The notes: generated by a model not told the origin, from the letters alone. A stretch of DNA of 64,000 nucleotides from Nostoc sp. CHAB 5824 (GCF_020829665.1 NZ_JAIVFT010000027.1:1-64000), one strand, 5' to 3'; shown: positions 45,491-55,525, numbered from the stretch's first letter. Translations and numbers: made by a program.

Positions 45491-46000
45491 TTAAAGTCTT
45501 GGGTAAATTCTTACTGAGTTCTGAGTAATTTTCGCTCAGAACTCAAGACTGTGAATTCAGTATTATCACTGTGCTTTGAAGATTTTGCAATTGTACAGTG
45601 GAAACTTCTCTCCTCAAATTTCCGTCCCGTGTGATTGTAGAATAATCGTTTGTTTCTAATTTCTACTAGCATTTGGAATGTTATTTATTTCCAGTCTCCC
45701 TTGGCTTGTGGGTCTTTATCTGAATATTTTCCAGATAATTGGGGAGTAACACTCATAAATCTTGCTAGATCATTTGACAGGAATGGGAATTATTTACTTA
45801 GTGCATTGATGGCAAAAAACAAAAAACAGTTATCAGTGAACGGTTATCAGTTATTAGTTTTCTAGCTTCCTTGGGAGTCAGATTCCTCCACCTCCAAAGG
45901 TGGAAGATTTTATATTGGGTCTAAATCCGAATATGAAACTTGATAACTGATTTAAGCGTGTCTTTATACCAGCTTAAAGAATCAAAAAAGGCATCAAAGG
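45491..46000. other. Intergenic region antiporter-amiC1
   Basis: About 510 bases. A perfect 11-bp hairpin TGAGTTCTGAG / CTCAGAACTCA (45515-45545) and a small TCCACCT / AGGTGGA hairpin near 45887-45904 are present. No gene. Confidence 0.4.
45515..45545 (+). terminator. Hairpin 25 bases after the antiporter gene
   Basis: TGAGTTCTGAG pairs with CTCAGAACTCA over a 9-base loop. No T-run follows, so termination is only possible, not shown. Confidence 0.4.
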
Positions 46001-46086
46001 TCAAGTTTAGGTGGTGACGGTGTGATGATTTACCAATGAGTTGAGATATTGACGGCTCCCATGAACGTGAATTAGGAGAAAGGACT
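46001..46086 (+). promoter_or_regulatory. Conserved 86-base leader of amiC1
   Basis: The 86 bases before the GTG start match the 86 bases before amiC2 (48196-48281) with only about 12 differences and no gaps. Shared core stretches are GGTGACGGTGTGA, TTGACGGCTCCCATGAA and AGGAGAAA. This is either a remnant of the gene duplication or a conserved untranslated control region. Confidence 0.6.
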
Positions 46087-47970
46087 GTGAAATTACATTG
46101 GTTACTACCCAGCACTGTTGGAACTATCTTCATGCTATCGTCGCCGGCAATGGCCGCCAGACTTGAATCTTGGCGCTTTGATGCCAATCAAAACAGGCTG
46201 GAAATCAATACTGTGGGAGGAGTTCAACCCCAGGCGCAACTAATTTTTAACCCGACTCGGCTGGTAATTGATTTGCCAGAAACCACATTTGGGCGTCCGC
46301 AGCTAACCCAACAGGTGGGCGGTGGAATTCGCTCGATCCGGGTTGGGCAGTTTGATACAGAAACAACACGTATAGTTGTCGAACTGACACCCGGTTATAC
46401 TTTAGACCCCAAACGAGTGCAATTTGTTGGTACAACTGGCGATCGCTGGACGGTACAATTGCCTAAACCAGAAGTCGATAGAGTAGCCTCATCTCCCACC
46501 TTATCTCCCAGAAGTGCCTACACTGTTGTTACCCCAGACTCTGAGCCGCAACCTGATATTTCAAGGGTTGCCACTACTACCCAAGGGGCGACTCAAATTG
46601 AGAGCTTACAAGTAACAGGCGATGGGTTGTTCATTCGCACAAATGGTGGCAATCCTCCGATTCAGGTAATTCGCAGCCGCGATCGCGCTACCATCTTCAT
46701 GGATATCTCTGGCGCATCTTTATCACCACGTCTAGCGCAACAGAATAATATACCTGTCAACAAACATGGTGTTAGCCGCGTCGAATTCACCCGACTACAA
46801 ACCCAACCTCCTGCCGTTCGCCTGACTTTGCGGGTAGACAGAAATAGCCCAGACTGGCGAGCAACTAATAGTAACAGCGGTGGTTTAGTGGTTTTGCCCA
46901 GTCGTGTTGTCAGATTGCCTGGAAATAATTCTGACAATCAGCCAGAACCCGTTTCATTCCCCAATAGACCATCTGTCAACAACTCGCCAGCTACTATTGA
47001 ATCTGTGCAGCTGGCTGATAATGGCAGACAACTGCTAATTAGAGCCGACCAAACTTTATCTGCAACGGGAACCTGGGATAGATCCTCCGGTCTGTTCCGC
47101 GTCACAATTACCAATGCCAAGTTAGCTCCCAGAGTTACAGGCCCTACTTTTGCTGCCAATAGCCCCATTCTTCGGGTACGTCTGCAACCACAAGCACCTA
47201 ATACAGTCGTTGTTTTAGTTCAACCAGCAGCCGGAGTGCAACTTGGGCAACCCAGGCAAATTGGTGACCAGCTTTTGGTACCAATACAAGGTTCTCGTCG
47301 AGTTGTCGCACTTCCCGGAAGACCCCCCTTTGCTTTACCTGGGCTACCACCGCCAAATCGTGGGCCATTCCCAGACCCAAACAATCCAAATCCTCAGCCG
47401 CCAACGCAACCACAGCGCCGAGTTCCCAATGGGCGAGTGGTAGTCCTTATTGACCCCGGACATGGCGGTAAAGACCCTGGAGCAGTAGGTCTTGGGGGAC
47501 TACGCGAAAAGGATATTATTTTGCCTATTAGCAAAAGAATAGCTCAGGTTTTGCAGCAAAATGGCGTACAAGTAGTTATGACGCGGGATTCTGACTATTT
47601 CGTTACCCTTCCGGGACGGGTACAATTAGCAGAGCGAGCAAATGCTGATGTCTTTGTTAGCATTCATGCTAATGCAATCGGCCCAGGTCGTTCAGATGTC
47701 AGTGGCTTAGAAACGTACTATTACGGCAGTGGTTTAGGTCTAGCTCGCACTGTCCATAACAGTATTCTCCAAAGTGTAAATGTCAGAGATAGGGGAGTGC
47801 GGCGAGCCAGATTTTATGTCCTCAGAAAAAGTTCTATGCCTTCTATTCTCGTAGAAACAGGTTATTTGACTGGTCGAAATGATAACGCCAAGCTCAGAAC
47901 CTCAGCTTATCAAAATCAAATGGCAGATGCGATCGCTCGTGGCATCCTTCAGTATCTCAAAAGAAGATAA
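46087..47970 (+). CDS. amiC1: N-acetylmuramoyl-L-alanine amidase with AMIN domains (AmiC1-type)
   Basis: Periplasmic cell-wall hydrolase that cuts peptidoglycan stem peptides; in Anabaena and Nostoc these enzymes drill septal nanopores needed for cell-to-cell communication and heterocyst formation. Signal peptide about 1-24 (IFMLSSPAMAA). A first AMIN domain at about 25-125, a second AMIN-like block at about 170-275 and a third at about 300-400; a Pro-rich linker 405-450; then the Amidase_3 domain with zinc ligands H459, E474 and H527 and catalytic E590 (LVETGYLTG). Start is GTG with AGGAG 8 bases upstream. The next gene is a close paralogue; the pair matches the known amiC1-amiC2 order. Confidence 0.93.
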   Translation: MKLHWLLPSTVGTIFMLSSPAMAARLESWRFDANQNRLEINTVGGVQPQAQLIFNPTRLVIDLPETTFGRPQLTQQVGGGIRSIRVGQFDTETTRIVVELTPGYTLDPKRVQFVGTTGDRWTVQLPKPEVDRVASSPTLSPRSAYTVVTPDSEPQPDISRVATTTQGATQIESLQVTGDGLFIRTNGGNPPIQVIRSRDRATIFMDISGASLSPRLAQQNNIPVNKHGVSRVEFTRLQTQPPAVRLTLRVDRNSPDWRATNSNSGGLVVLPSRVVRLPGNNSDNQPEPVSFPNRPSVNNSPATIESVQLADNGRQLLIRADQTLSATGTWDRSSGLFRVTITNAKLAPRVTGPTFAANSPILRVRLQPQAPNTVVVLVQPAAGVQLGQPRQIGDQLLVPIQGSRRVVALPGRPPFALPGLPPPNRGPFPDPNNPNPQPPTQPQRRVPNGRVVVLIDPGHGGKDPGAVGLGGLREKDIILPISKRIAQVLQQNGVQVVMTRDSDYFVTLPGRVQLAERANADVFVSIHANAIGPGRSDVSGLETYYYGSGLGLARTVHNSILQSVNVRDRGVRRARFYVLRKSSMPSILVETGYLTGRNDNAKLRTSAYQNQMADAIARGILQYLKRR

Positions 47971-48195
47971 GTAATTTAGTCTGAATAATTGAGTAAATAC
48001 ATCTAATCTTTACCATTTTTATCCAATTTAGTAGTAAAACAGTTTAAGTATTCTTGCGGCGGGACAGAAATAGCTTCTTTGTTATTGTCATCTGATGCTT
48101 TGCAAGTCAAATTTATATAGGCTCATAGCATGGCAAAATCAGAAGAGCGTGCTATATTTTACGCCATTAGCTGTGTCTTAATAACAGCGCAAAAC

Positions 48196-48281
48196 TCAAG
48201 TGTGCGCGGTGACGGTGTGAGGATTTGCCAATATGTTGAGATTTTGACGGCTCCCATGAATGTGAATCAGGAGAAAAGACT
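48196..48281 (+). promoter_or_regulatory. Conserved 86-base leader of amiC2
   Basis: See the amiC1 leader. Both leaders end directly before the GTG start and carry the same AGGAGAAA ribosome site. The intervening 226 bases after amiC1 show no such similarity. Confidence 0.6.
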
Positions 48282-50183
48282 GTGAAATTACGCTGGTTAC
48301 TATCCAGTACTATTGGAACTATCTTCATGCTGTCGTCGCCGGCAATGGCCGCGAGACTTGAATCTTGGCGTTTTGATGCTAATCAAAACAGGCTGGAAAT
48401 TAATACTTTGGGGGATGTTCAACCCCAAGCACAATTAATTTTTAACCCCACTCGTTTAGTAATTGATTTGCCAGGAACCATATTTGGGCGTCCGCAGTTA
48501 ACCCAACAGGTGGGCGGTGCAATTCGTTTTATTCGTATTGGGCAGTTTGACGAGCAAACAACGCGCATAGTCGTTGAACTCACTCCTGGTTATAGCTTAG
48601 ACCCCAAGCGAGTACAATTTGTTGGTACAACTGGCGATCGCTGGATGGTACAATTACCTCAACCAAAAGCTGAAAATGTACTCTCAAATACTGGTGGGCA
48701 ACAAGAGCAAGCTATAGCAACAGAGACTTCACCGAGAACATCTCCACCAGTTTTCTCCCCAAGAAATATTTATAACGTGGTGAGAACAAGCCCTGTCAAT
48801 CCACCTAAAAACGGAATGCTTGCCGCCAGGGTTACTCAAATTGAGAACTTACAAGTCACAGGTGATGGTTTTTTCATCCGTACCAATGGTGGTAATCCTC
48901 AGATTCAGGTAAATCGTAGCAACGATCAAAGGGCAATTAACATCGACATTGCTGGCGCTACGTTATCACCAAGTCTAGAGCAGCGGGATTTGCCGATTAA
49001 TCGCTATGGTGTCAGCCGCATTCAGTTCAGCCAACTACAAACAACCCCATCTGTTGTTCGCATGACTTTACAGGTGGACGAAAATAGTCAGAATTGGCGA
49101 GCAACTACTAGTAGCGTTGGTGGTTTTGTGGTTCTGCCCAGTCGTGGCGTTGCCCAATTGCCTGGAGGTAATAGTCCACGCCCTATACCATCTACTAACA
49201 CCTCACCTGCTACCATTCAGTCTGTACAATTGGCTGGTAATAGCACACAATTGCTGATTAGAGGCGACAAAAATTTATCTGCCACAGGAGGTTGGGATAG
49301 AACCTCTGGTCTGTTCCGCATCACTATCAACAATGCTCAGTTAGCTCCCAAAGTTACAGGTCCTACTTTTGATGCTAATAGTCCTATCCTTCGGGTTCGC
49401 CTGCAACCACAAGAATCCAATACTGTCGTCGTCTTGGTTCAACCAGCAGCCGGAGTACAAATTGGGGAACTCAATCAGGTTGGCGACCAGCTTTTGGCTT
49501 TAGAATTACAACGCTCTGGCTCTGGTAGCCTCACACCCCCTACTGCTTTACCTCCTCTGCCATCGCCAAACCAAGGTCAATTCCCAAACCCCATAGATAA
49601 TCCCCGTCCTATCTTCCAGCCACAGCCGCGCCCCTCGGTTCCCAGAGGGAAATTACTAGTAGTTATTGACCCAGGACATGGTGGAAAAGACTCAGGTGCT
49701 CCTGGTCTGGGCGGACTTTTAGAAAAGGATGTAATCCTGCCTATTGGTAAAAGGGTAGCGGCAATTTTAGAGCAAAATGGTGTACAAGCGGTGCTAACGC
49801 GGGATGCTGACTTTTTCGTAGAACTTCAGGGACGGGTAGATATTGCCGAGCGAGTTAACGCGACTTTGTTTGTCAGCATTCACGCTAATTCGGTTGATCG
49901 TCGTCCTGATGTGAATGGGTTAGAAGTGTATTATTACGATAGCGGTTATGCTCTGGCTGAAGCAGTTCGCAATTCCATTCTGCAAAACATCTCTACCATT
50001 AAAGACCGGGGAACCCGTAAAGCCAGATTCTACGTTCTCAGGAAAAGCTCCATGCCCTCGATTTTAGTAGAAACAGGTTATATGACTGGTCGAGAGGACA
50101 ATCCTAGATTGGGAACATCAGAGTATCAAAATCGCATAGCAGAAGCGATCGCTCGTGGCATCCTAAAATACTTACAGCGCTAA
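48282..50183 (+). CDS. amiC2: N-acetylmuramoyl-L-alanine amidase with AMIN domains (AmiC2-type)
   Basis: Paralogue of the preceding gene, same architecture: signal peptide, AMIN blocks, Pro-rich linker, Amidase_3 domain (H466 in DPGHGGKD; LVETGYMTG near the end). The first 130 residues are nearly identical to AmiC1 while residues 130-290 and the linker diverge, pointing to a not very recent duplication with stronger conservation at the ends. AmiC2 of Nostoc is known to be required for septal nanopores and filament communication. The start is GTG with the same leader as amiC1. Followed by murI on the same strand. Confidence 0.93.
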   Translation: MKLRWLLSSTIGTIFMLSSPAMAARLESWRFDANQNRLEINTLGDVQPQAQLIFNPTRLVIDLPGTIFGRPQLTQQVGGAIRFIRIGQFDEQTTRIVVELTPGYSLDPKRVQFVGTTGDRWMVQLPQPKAENVLSNTGGQQEQAIATETSPRTSPPVFSPRNIYNVVRTSPVNPPKNGMLAARVTQIENLQVTGDGFFIRTNGGNPQIQVNRSNDQRAINIDIAGATLSPSLEQRDLPINRYGVSRIQFSQLQTTPSVVRMTLQVDENSQNWRATTSSVGGFVVLPSRGVAQLPGGNSPRPIPSTNTSPATIQSVQLAGNSTQLLIRGDKNLSATGGWDRTSGLFRITINNAQLAPKVTGPTFDANSPILRVRLQPQESNTVVVLVQPAAGVQIGELNQVGDQLLALELQRSGSGSLTPPTALPPLPSPNQGQFPNPIDNPRPIFQPQPRPSVPRGKLLVVIDPGHGGKDSGAPGLGGLLEKDVILPIGKRVAAILEQNGVQAVLTRDADFFVELQGRVDIAERVNATLFVSIHANSVDRRPDVNGLEVYYYDSGYALAEAVRNSILQNISTIKDRGTRKARFYVLRKSSMPSILVETGYMTGREDNPRLGTSEYQNRIAEAIARGILKYLQR

Positions 50184-50311
50184 TATAGTACAAATTACTA
50201 ATTAAAAGATGGTATTTAGACTCCTTTAGCATCCAGAATTTAGTGGTCAATTGGGAGATTGTCTGCTAAATTCTGTATTTTAAATCCCAAAACCTAAATT
50301 AATATCTGCCT

Positions 50312-51178
50312 GTGTATTCATCTTCGATCTTTGAAGCAAATCTTGACGATTTTTCTGCCCAAGAACCCCAACGTGCCCCAATTGGCATTTTTGATAGTGG
50401 TGTGGGTGGACTGACGGTACTGCGACAACTATATCGGCAACTCCCCAATGAATCAATTGTTTACTTTGGGGATACAGCTCGACTTCCTTACGGAATTCGT
50501 TCACAAGCAGAAATTTTACAATTTACGCGTGAAATTCTTACCTGGCTACAACAGCAGCGGGTAAAAATGGTAATTATGGCTTGCAACACCAGTTCTGCCC
50601 TAGCCCTAGAAACTGTGCGTCAAGAATTCAACATACCTATTTTGGGAGTAATCCTACCAGGTGCAAAAGCTGCGGTGCAGCAAGGAAAGCGGATTGGTGT
50701 AATTGCCACTCCAGCTACAGCCAAAAGTAATGCTTATAAGCACGCCATACTCGAAATTGCTCCTGATGTCCAAGTCTGGCAAGTTGGATGTCCAGAGTTT
50801 GTCCCACTTATAGAGCAAAACCGCATTCACGACCCCTACACTGCTGAAGTAGCACGAGCATACCTAGAGCCTTTATTAGAACAGGAAATTGACACCTTAG
50901 TTCACGGCTGTACCCATTATCCCCACCTTACACCAGTATTGCGATCGCTCCTCCCCTCTCAAGTACAACTGGTTGATCCAGCTGTTCATGTTGTGGCAGC
51001 TTGTGCCCAAGAGCTAGACTTACTAGGCTTAAAAAACACCCACCTACCACTGCCAACTCGCTTCGCCGTCAGCGGGTGTCCTCAACAGTTTTCCCAGTCA
51101 GGAGTACAGTGGCTAGGCTATACCCCAATGGTTGAAGAGGTTTGTTTTACTGATACCGCTATTTCCCAACTCCAATAA
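50312..51178 (+). CDS. murI: Glutamate racemase
   Basis: Makes D-glutamate for peptidoglycan stem peptides. 288 residues with both catalytic cysteines, C91 in MACNTSSALA and C200 in VHGCTHYPHL, and the N-terminal APIGIFDSGVGGLTVLRQL. The GTG start (VYSSSIFEAN) gives an N-terminal extension of about 20 residues before the conserved domain. It follows the two amidase genes at about 130 bases and belongs with them to cell-wall metabolism. Confidence 0.95.
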   Translation: MYSSSIFEANLDDFSAQEPQRAPIGIFDSGVGGLTVLRQLYRQLPNESIVYFGDTARLPYGIRSQAEILQFTREILTWLQQQRVKMVIMACNTSSALALETVRQEFNIPILGVILPGAKAAVQQGKRIGVIATPATAKSNAYKHAILEIAPDVQVWQVGCPEFVPLIEQNRIHDPYTAEVARAYLEPLLEQEIDTLVHGCTHYPHLTPVLRSLLPSQVQLVDPAVHVVAACAQELDLLGLKNTHLPLPTRFAVSGCPQQFSQSGVQWLGYTPMVEEVCFTDTAISQLQ

Positions 51179-51223
51179 AACTAATTTGTCATTGGTCATT
51201 GGTCATTTGCAAATGCCCAATGC

Positions 51224-51400
51224 CTATTGACTATTAACTACTTCAGTCACCTTTGTTCTTACTGATATCTCCTGCTTGTGTTTTCCTTCGCCAGATGAAG
51301 GGAAACTAGTAGGAACAGTCTTTGTACCTGTTCGCTTCGCCAGTGCTAATAACAGGTAAACTGTGAACAAATATCCAGACGCTAAAATAAAAATCATCAT
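51224..51400 (-). CDS. 58-residue single-helix membrane protein
   Basis: The reading frame gives MMIFILASGYLFTVYLLLAL, a membrane helix, followed by a basic and polar tail AKRTGTKTVPTSFPSSGEGK and HKQEISVRTKVTEVVNSQ. GGAG lies 7 bases before the ATG. It runs opposite to murI and ends 45 bases after that gene. The short helix-first layout is typical of small subunits of membrane complexes (for example NDH-1, cytochrome b6f or oxidases), but I do not recognise the family. Confidence 0.55.
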   Translation of the reverse strand: MMIFILASGYLFTVYLLLALAKRTGTKTVPTSFPSSGEGKHKQEISVRTKVTEVVNSQ

Positions 51401-52366
51401 AGGTACACTCCGTAAATCATTGTTCTACTAGCACCTTTCTAAACGAATATAAAATTCCATAAAATTAGTAGAACCTCAGCCAAGCAAGTGCATTCTTGAT
51501 GGCTGTAGTTTCCTATGGTAAAATTACCTGTAGAGATAAAACTCTCTACAGACAAAGAATTTATTGTCTAATGCGACTTCTTTCAGACCATAGATCCCAC
51601 AGCAGTTAGATTGCTTTTTAGCAATCTAAAACTACGATTCTCCCCGGTCTACTTGATCTGTGTTATTTTTGCTCACATTGCTGTGAAAGGAGCAATGTTT
51701 GCGCTCAACGTGCGCTGAAGAAGTGTAGCGGCTTCCCATAGGGATATCGCATAGCTCCAAACCAGGAGTTTCGCGCATCGTAGGAAAAACAAAAGGAATT
51801 ATTTCCTTAATCTTAAGCTACGACTAATTATTTTAGACTTACATCACCGAGCCAGTAAAATCAACTAGTAGGTGATTTACTTTTGAGGTGTGAATATCTG
51901 AAAAATTTAAAATTCCTATATTTTAGCGTAACACAACGATCTTAAATTTTGAGCTGACTCGACTGCGAAATTTCAAGTTTTTTGAATAGCTAAACTTCAG
52001 TCCTGGAAAAATTTAGTCTTACCTATTGGCGACTAATTTTAGTTGTATCAATTTTGTCAATAAGTAATATTGCTTAAATTGTGTTAAAGTTGTGGCGGTA
52101 AACGTGTACTGGCAAACTACTTAATACAATTTAAGTTTATATTTATTACCATATACTGAGAAATCAGATTTGAAGTTATTTTAAAACCTAAATTTCAAAA
52201 AAAGAGGATGATTACCTATTGACAAATGCATCAGTAAGCTTAATCATCACCGATAGACTCATGAATATGGGATTACCTTATGAAAACTTTGCGCTGGCAC
52301 AGGGTTACCTTAAAATGAGTATAGGATATGTAAACTTTCGTAACCTAAGTCAGAGTCCGCCCATCC
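51401..52366. other. Long intergenic region upstream of the prenyl synthase gene
   Basis: About 965 bases with no convincing gene. A perfect hairpin CTGTAGAGA / TCTCTACAG sits at 51528-51551, and a small dispersed repeat fragment (GTGTAGCGGCTTCCCATAGG) at 51724-51743. The right half is A/T-rich. A short frame from 52219 has no ribosome site and overlaps the next gene. Confidence 0.45.
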
Positions 52367-53338
52367 ATGACCCCAGCCACCTCCCTGTTTACCCCTGTGG
52401 AAGCAGACCTGCGACTACTAGCAGATAACCTAAAACAGCTAGTTGGAAATCGCCACCCCATTCTGTTTGCAGCAGCCGAACACTTATTCGGAGCTGGGGG
52501 AAAGCGTATTAGACCAGCAATTGTCCTGCTAATATCGCGGGCAACAATGTTAGAGCAAGACATTACACCCCGTCATCGCCGCCTAGCTGAGATTACAGAA
52601 ATGATTCACACAGCAAGCTTGGTACATGACGATGTGGTAGATGAATCAGACGTGCGGCGAGGCGTTCCTACCGTTCATAGTTTGTTCGGTAATCGCATTG
52701 CCATATTAGCAGGAGATTTTCTTTTTGCCCAATCGTCCTGGTATTTAGCAAACTTGGACAATTTGGAGGTGGTGAAACTCCTCTCAGAAGTGATTATGGA
52801 TCTAGCTACTGGGGAGATCCAGCAGGGACTAAATCGTTTTGATGCTGGTATCTCTATCGAAACTTATCTCCAGAAGAGTTATTACAAAACAGCTTCGTTA
52901 ATCGCCAACAGTTCTAAAGCTGCTGGGTTACTCAGTGAAGTCTCGCGAGAAACTGTTGAGCATCTGTATAGCTACGGTCGTCATTTTGGTATAGCATTTC
53001 AAATTGTTGATGACATTCTAGATTTCACCAGTACAACAGATACCTTGGGTAAACCAGTGGGGTCGGATCTTAAAAGTGGTAATCTGACTGCACCCGTTTT
53101 ATTTGCTTTAGCAGAAAAACCATCCTTGGAAGTGCTAATTGACCGAGAGTTTGCTCAAGAAGGGGATTTAGAGCAAGCACTAGCACTAATTCAAGATAGT
53201 CAAGGTATACAGCAGGCGCGAGAGTTAGCTGCTCACCACGCTAAGTTAGCAATTGAGCATCTTGCAATTTTACCACCCTCAGAATCTCACCAGGCATTGA
53301 TTAACATAGCTGAGTACACATTGAGTCGCCTCTATTAA
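52367..53338 (+). CDS. sds: Long-chain (solanesyl-type) polyprenyl diphosphate synthase
   Basis: Trans-isoprenyl diphosphate synthase making the C45-class side chain of plastoquinone. 323 residues with both aspartate-rich motifs intact: D88-D89-V-V-D92 (first) and D215-D216-I-L-D219 (second), and the KTASLIANSSKAAGLLS helix. The residues before the first motif (IHTASLVHDD) fit a long-chain product. The start MTPATSLFTP gives the length usual in cyanobacteria. A strong terminator follows. Confidence 0.93.
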   Translation: MTPATSLFTPVEADLRLLADNLKQLVGNRHPILFAAAEHLFGAGGKRIRPAIVLLISRATMLEQDITPRHRRLAEITEMIHTASLVHDDVVDESDVRRGVPTVHSLFGNRIAILAGDFLFAQSSWYLANLDNLEVVKLLSEVIMDLATGEIQQGLNRFDAGISIETYLQKSYYKTASLIANSSKAAGLLSEVSRETVEHLYSYGRHFGIAFQIVDDILDFTSTTDTLGKPVGSDLKSGNLTAPVLFALAEKPSLEVLIDREFAQEGDLEQALALIQDSQGIQQARELAAHHAKLAIEHLAILPPSESHQALINIAEYTLSRLY

Positions 53339-53596
53339 ATCATTTACCAATTAACTGGTACAAAATGGGACTTGACACCCCAAGCGAAACCTACCACCTG
53401 TTGTTAAGTGGAGAAGTTTTGTTCAATGGTCAGCTAAAATTTGAAAAATGTTCACTAATAACTGTTTGTTAATCAATTTTAGATTAGGCGGAAAATTAAG
53501 GCGATCGCTTGGTTCTTTAAAGAACTAAAAGGGTAGTGACTGGCATTAATTTCTCTTCATCAAAAACTTTTTCAAATAAATTTGAGATTTAAAATT
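53339..53596. other. Intergenic region after the prenyl synthase gene
   Basis: About 260 bases, A/T-rich, with a HIP1 site near 53501 and the terminator at its right end. No gene. Confidence 0.35.
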
Positions 53597-53640
53597 TTGG
53601 ATGTGGGATTGTATCTAAAAAATCCCACATCCAAGTTTTT
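53597..53640. terminator. Strong bidirectional terminator
   Basis: TTGGATGTGGGATT pairs perfectly over 14 bases with AATCCCACATCCAA across GTATCTAAAA, followed by GTTTTTT on the plus strand and by AATTTT on the minus strand. It lies between the prenyl synthase gene and the convergent gene starting at 54115, and can serve both. Confidence 0.85.
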
Positions 53641-53641
53641 T

Positions 53642-54115
53642 CTATGCAATATCAGGGGGTATCTGTTTAGGCGATCGTTGTTGTCGTAACTGTTTCTGCA
53701 TGAGTTTCTCTAGATCAGTTCGCCGAATCTCAACGGTATGAGTGGTCTTACCCGGCGTCTCCAAAAAAACGATACTATCTACGGGTTCCAATGCCACCAA
53801 TTGGAACAAAATATGGGTGACAGGAATAATTTTAGCTAGCATTTGAGGGTCAAGCCCAGCAGGGGGAATTAGAGAGACATCCTGTATGGTAGGAAAAGCG
53901 TAAATCACAAGCTTTTCCAATCTTGGATTAGCACGATTGCTCAATGTAGTTAAAACCCAGCTTTCCTCTGAATTTTGGAGAATATAGTATTGGGAGTAAC
54001 GTAATTTTTGAGCGATCGCTCTAAGGGCAGGAGCAATTGCTGCAATCAGATTTGGTGTTATACCATCGCGGGGTGCATTGTCAATCAGCAATTGAATTTG
54101 TGTTTCTAAATCCAT
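53642..54115 (-). CDS. Conserved cyanobacterial hypothetical protein
   Basis: A 157-residue protein starting MDLETQIQLLIDNAPRDGIT. No recognised domain, signal or membrane helix. The central part QYYILQNSEESWVLTTLS and EKLVIYAFPTIQD suggests an alpha/beta soluble protein, and the C-terminus is basic. A start 13 codons upstream (54154) is also open. It lies between the prenyl synthase gene and hetZ, convergent with the former, and I believe a similar gene occurs in this place in other Nostocales, but I cannot confirm. Confidence 0.75.
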   Translation of the reverse strand: MDLETQIQLLIDNAPRDGITPNLIAAIAPALRAIAQKLRYSQYYILQNSEESWVLTTLSNRANPRLEKLVIYAFPTIQDVSLIPPAGLDPQMLAKIIPVTHILFQLVALEPVDSIVFLETPGKTTHTVEIRRTDLEKLMQKQLRQQRSPKQIPPDIA

Positions 54116-54319
54116 AATGACTTGTATACGGCTTTTGGGTAATGGCAATAACATCTATCAAACTGTGAACAATCCCATCGAAGTTGGGAATAATAAAATC
54201 AGCCACATTCTCAATGTAGGATTGATCTGCGTTTAGCTTATACGTAAAACCGAAAAAGCCAATACCCACAGTCGTACAGGTTGTATTTAAATACTTAGGG
54301 TCTTTTGAAAACCGAGACT

Positions 54320-55525
54320 ATGAATTCAGCCGCAACCGCAACTATTCCATCTGCAACTATTCTGGGAGAAAATTCTAAAGGCGTGGAGGTGATCTTTCAA
54401 CTCCTGTCCAGGGAGTTTCAACAATCAACCAAAGCTTCGGAACAGAATTGCCACGATGTAGCAAGACGTATTACCACCGAAGTATATCGGATTTGCCATG
54501 AAAGCAAACGTATCCAAGCTTCTGGGTCTGTAGAAAGCTCGGCGATGACCCTGGCTCGGCATCGGCTACAACAGTGTCTCAGGTACTATCAGTTGGGTTC
54601 AAATCGGGGCAGGGTAGAATTACACAGTACTCTGAGTGCAATTATTTATCGATACATTAACCCGCCTCAGAAGCAATTGAGTTATCAAGGCCGACTGACT
54701 ATAATTGAAGATTTCTTACAGAGTTTTTATCTGGAGGCATTAAACGCTTTCCGGCGAGAAAATCAACTCGGTGCCACTTATCGCCCTCAGACGCTTCTAG
54801 AATTGTCCGAGTACATGGCATTTACCGAGCGCTACGGCAAGCGACGCATTCCCTTACCAGGTCGTCAACAGCAGCTAATTATCTTGCGGGCGCAAACTTT
54901 TTCTCAACAGCAGCCCCCAGAAACCAGCGTAGATATAGAACAAGCCGCAGAAGGCAGCAATAGTGAAGCCGATGGTTCTTGGGAAGAACCAGCAGTGCAT
55001 CAATTGCGCTCCACAATGGCAACGCAAGCCGAACCTGAACCCGAAGAAGATACCTTGCGCTCCGTTGTGGTTACAGAATTAATGAATTATCTCGAAGAAC
55101 GGCAACAATCTGACTGTGCTAATTACTTTTCCCTCCGCCTCCAGGATCTATCAGCACAGGAAATTGAGTCTATTTTAGGTTTAACCCCTCGTCAGAGAGA
55201 TTACTTACAACAGCGCTTCAAGTATCATTTGATTCGGTTTGCTTTGTTACATCGTTGGGAATTAGTTCACGAGTGGCTGGAAGCTTCTTTGCATACCAAT
55301 TTAGGCTTAACTCCCCAGCAATGGCAAGTATACACAGCACAGCTGGACAATAAGCAACGATCTTTACTAGAGTTGAAGCAACAAGGACAAGCCGATGAAA
55401 AAATCGCAAAAACTTTAGGGCTGTCAATGGCACAACTTCAAAAACGATGGTTTAAGATTCTTGAGCAAGCTTGGGAAATTCGTAACTCATTAGTGTCCGG
55501 ATCAGGTGCATCTACTCATGAATAG
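54320..55525 (+). CDS. hetZ: Heterocyst differentiation protein HetZ
   Basis: Early regulator of heterocyst differentiation acting with HetR and PatU. The start at ATG 54320 (MNSAATATIPSATILGE) gives 401 residues, the length of Anabaena HetZ; an in-frame TTG at 54305 is unlikely. The protein is soluble and mainly helical; a helix-turn-helix-like segment is visible near the C-terminus (QADEKIAKTLGLSMAQLQKRW), which is in keeping with DNA binding. An acidic, Gln/Glu-rich linker lies at about 200-245. The stop overlaps the patU start (ATGAATAG). Confidence 0.9.
   Translation: MNSAATATIPSATILGENSKGVEVIFQLLSREFQQSTKASEQNCHDVARRITTEVYRICHESKRIQASGSVESSAMTLARHRLQQCLRYYQLGSNRGRVELHSTLSAIIYRYINPPQKQLSYQGRLTIIEDFLQSFYLEALNAFRRENQLGATYRPQTLLELSEYMAFTERYGKRRIPLPGRQQQLIILRAQTFSQQQPPETSVDIEQAAEGSNSEADGSWEEPAVHQLRSTMATQAEPEPEEDTLRSVVVTELMNYLEERQQSDCANYFSLRLQDLSAQEIESILGLTPRQRDYLQQRFKYHLIRFALLHRWELVHEWLEASLHTNLGLTPQQWQVYTAQLDNKQRSLLELKQQGQADEKIAKTLGLSMAQLQKRWFKILEQAWEIRNSLVSGSGASTHE

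Noticed and set aside
52219..52428. 69-residue frame before the prenyl synthase gene
   Set aside because: It overlaps the start of the strongly supported sds gene and has no family resemblance.
54081..54269. 62-residue minus-strand frame upstream of hetZ
   Set aside because: It overlaps the start of the 157-residue gene and has no clear ribosome site.
54284..54295. NtcA-type site before hetZ (GTA...TAC)
   Set aside because: The spacing is 6 bases (GTATTTAAATAC), not the 8 needed for NtcA.
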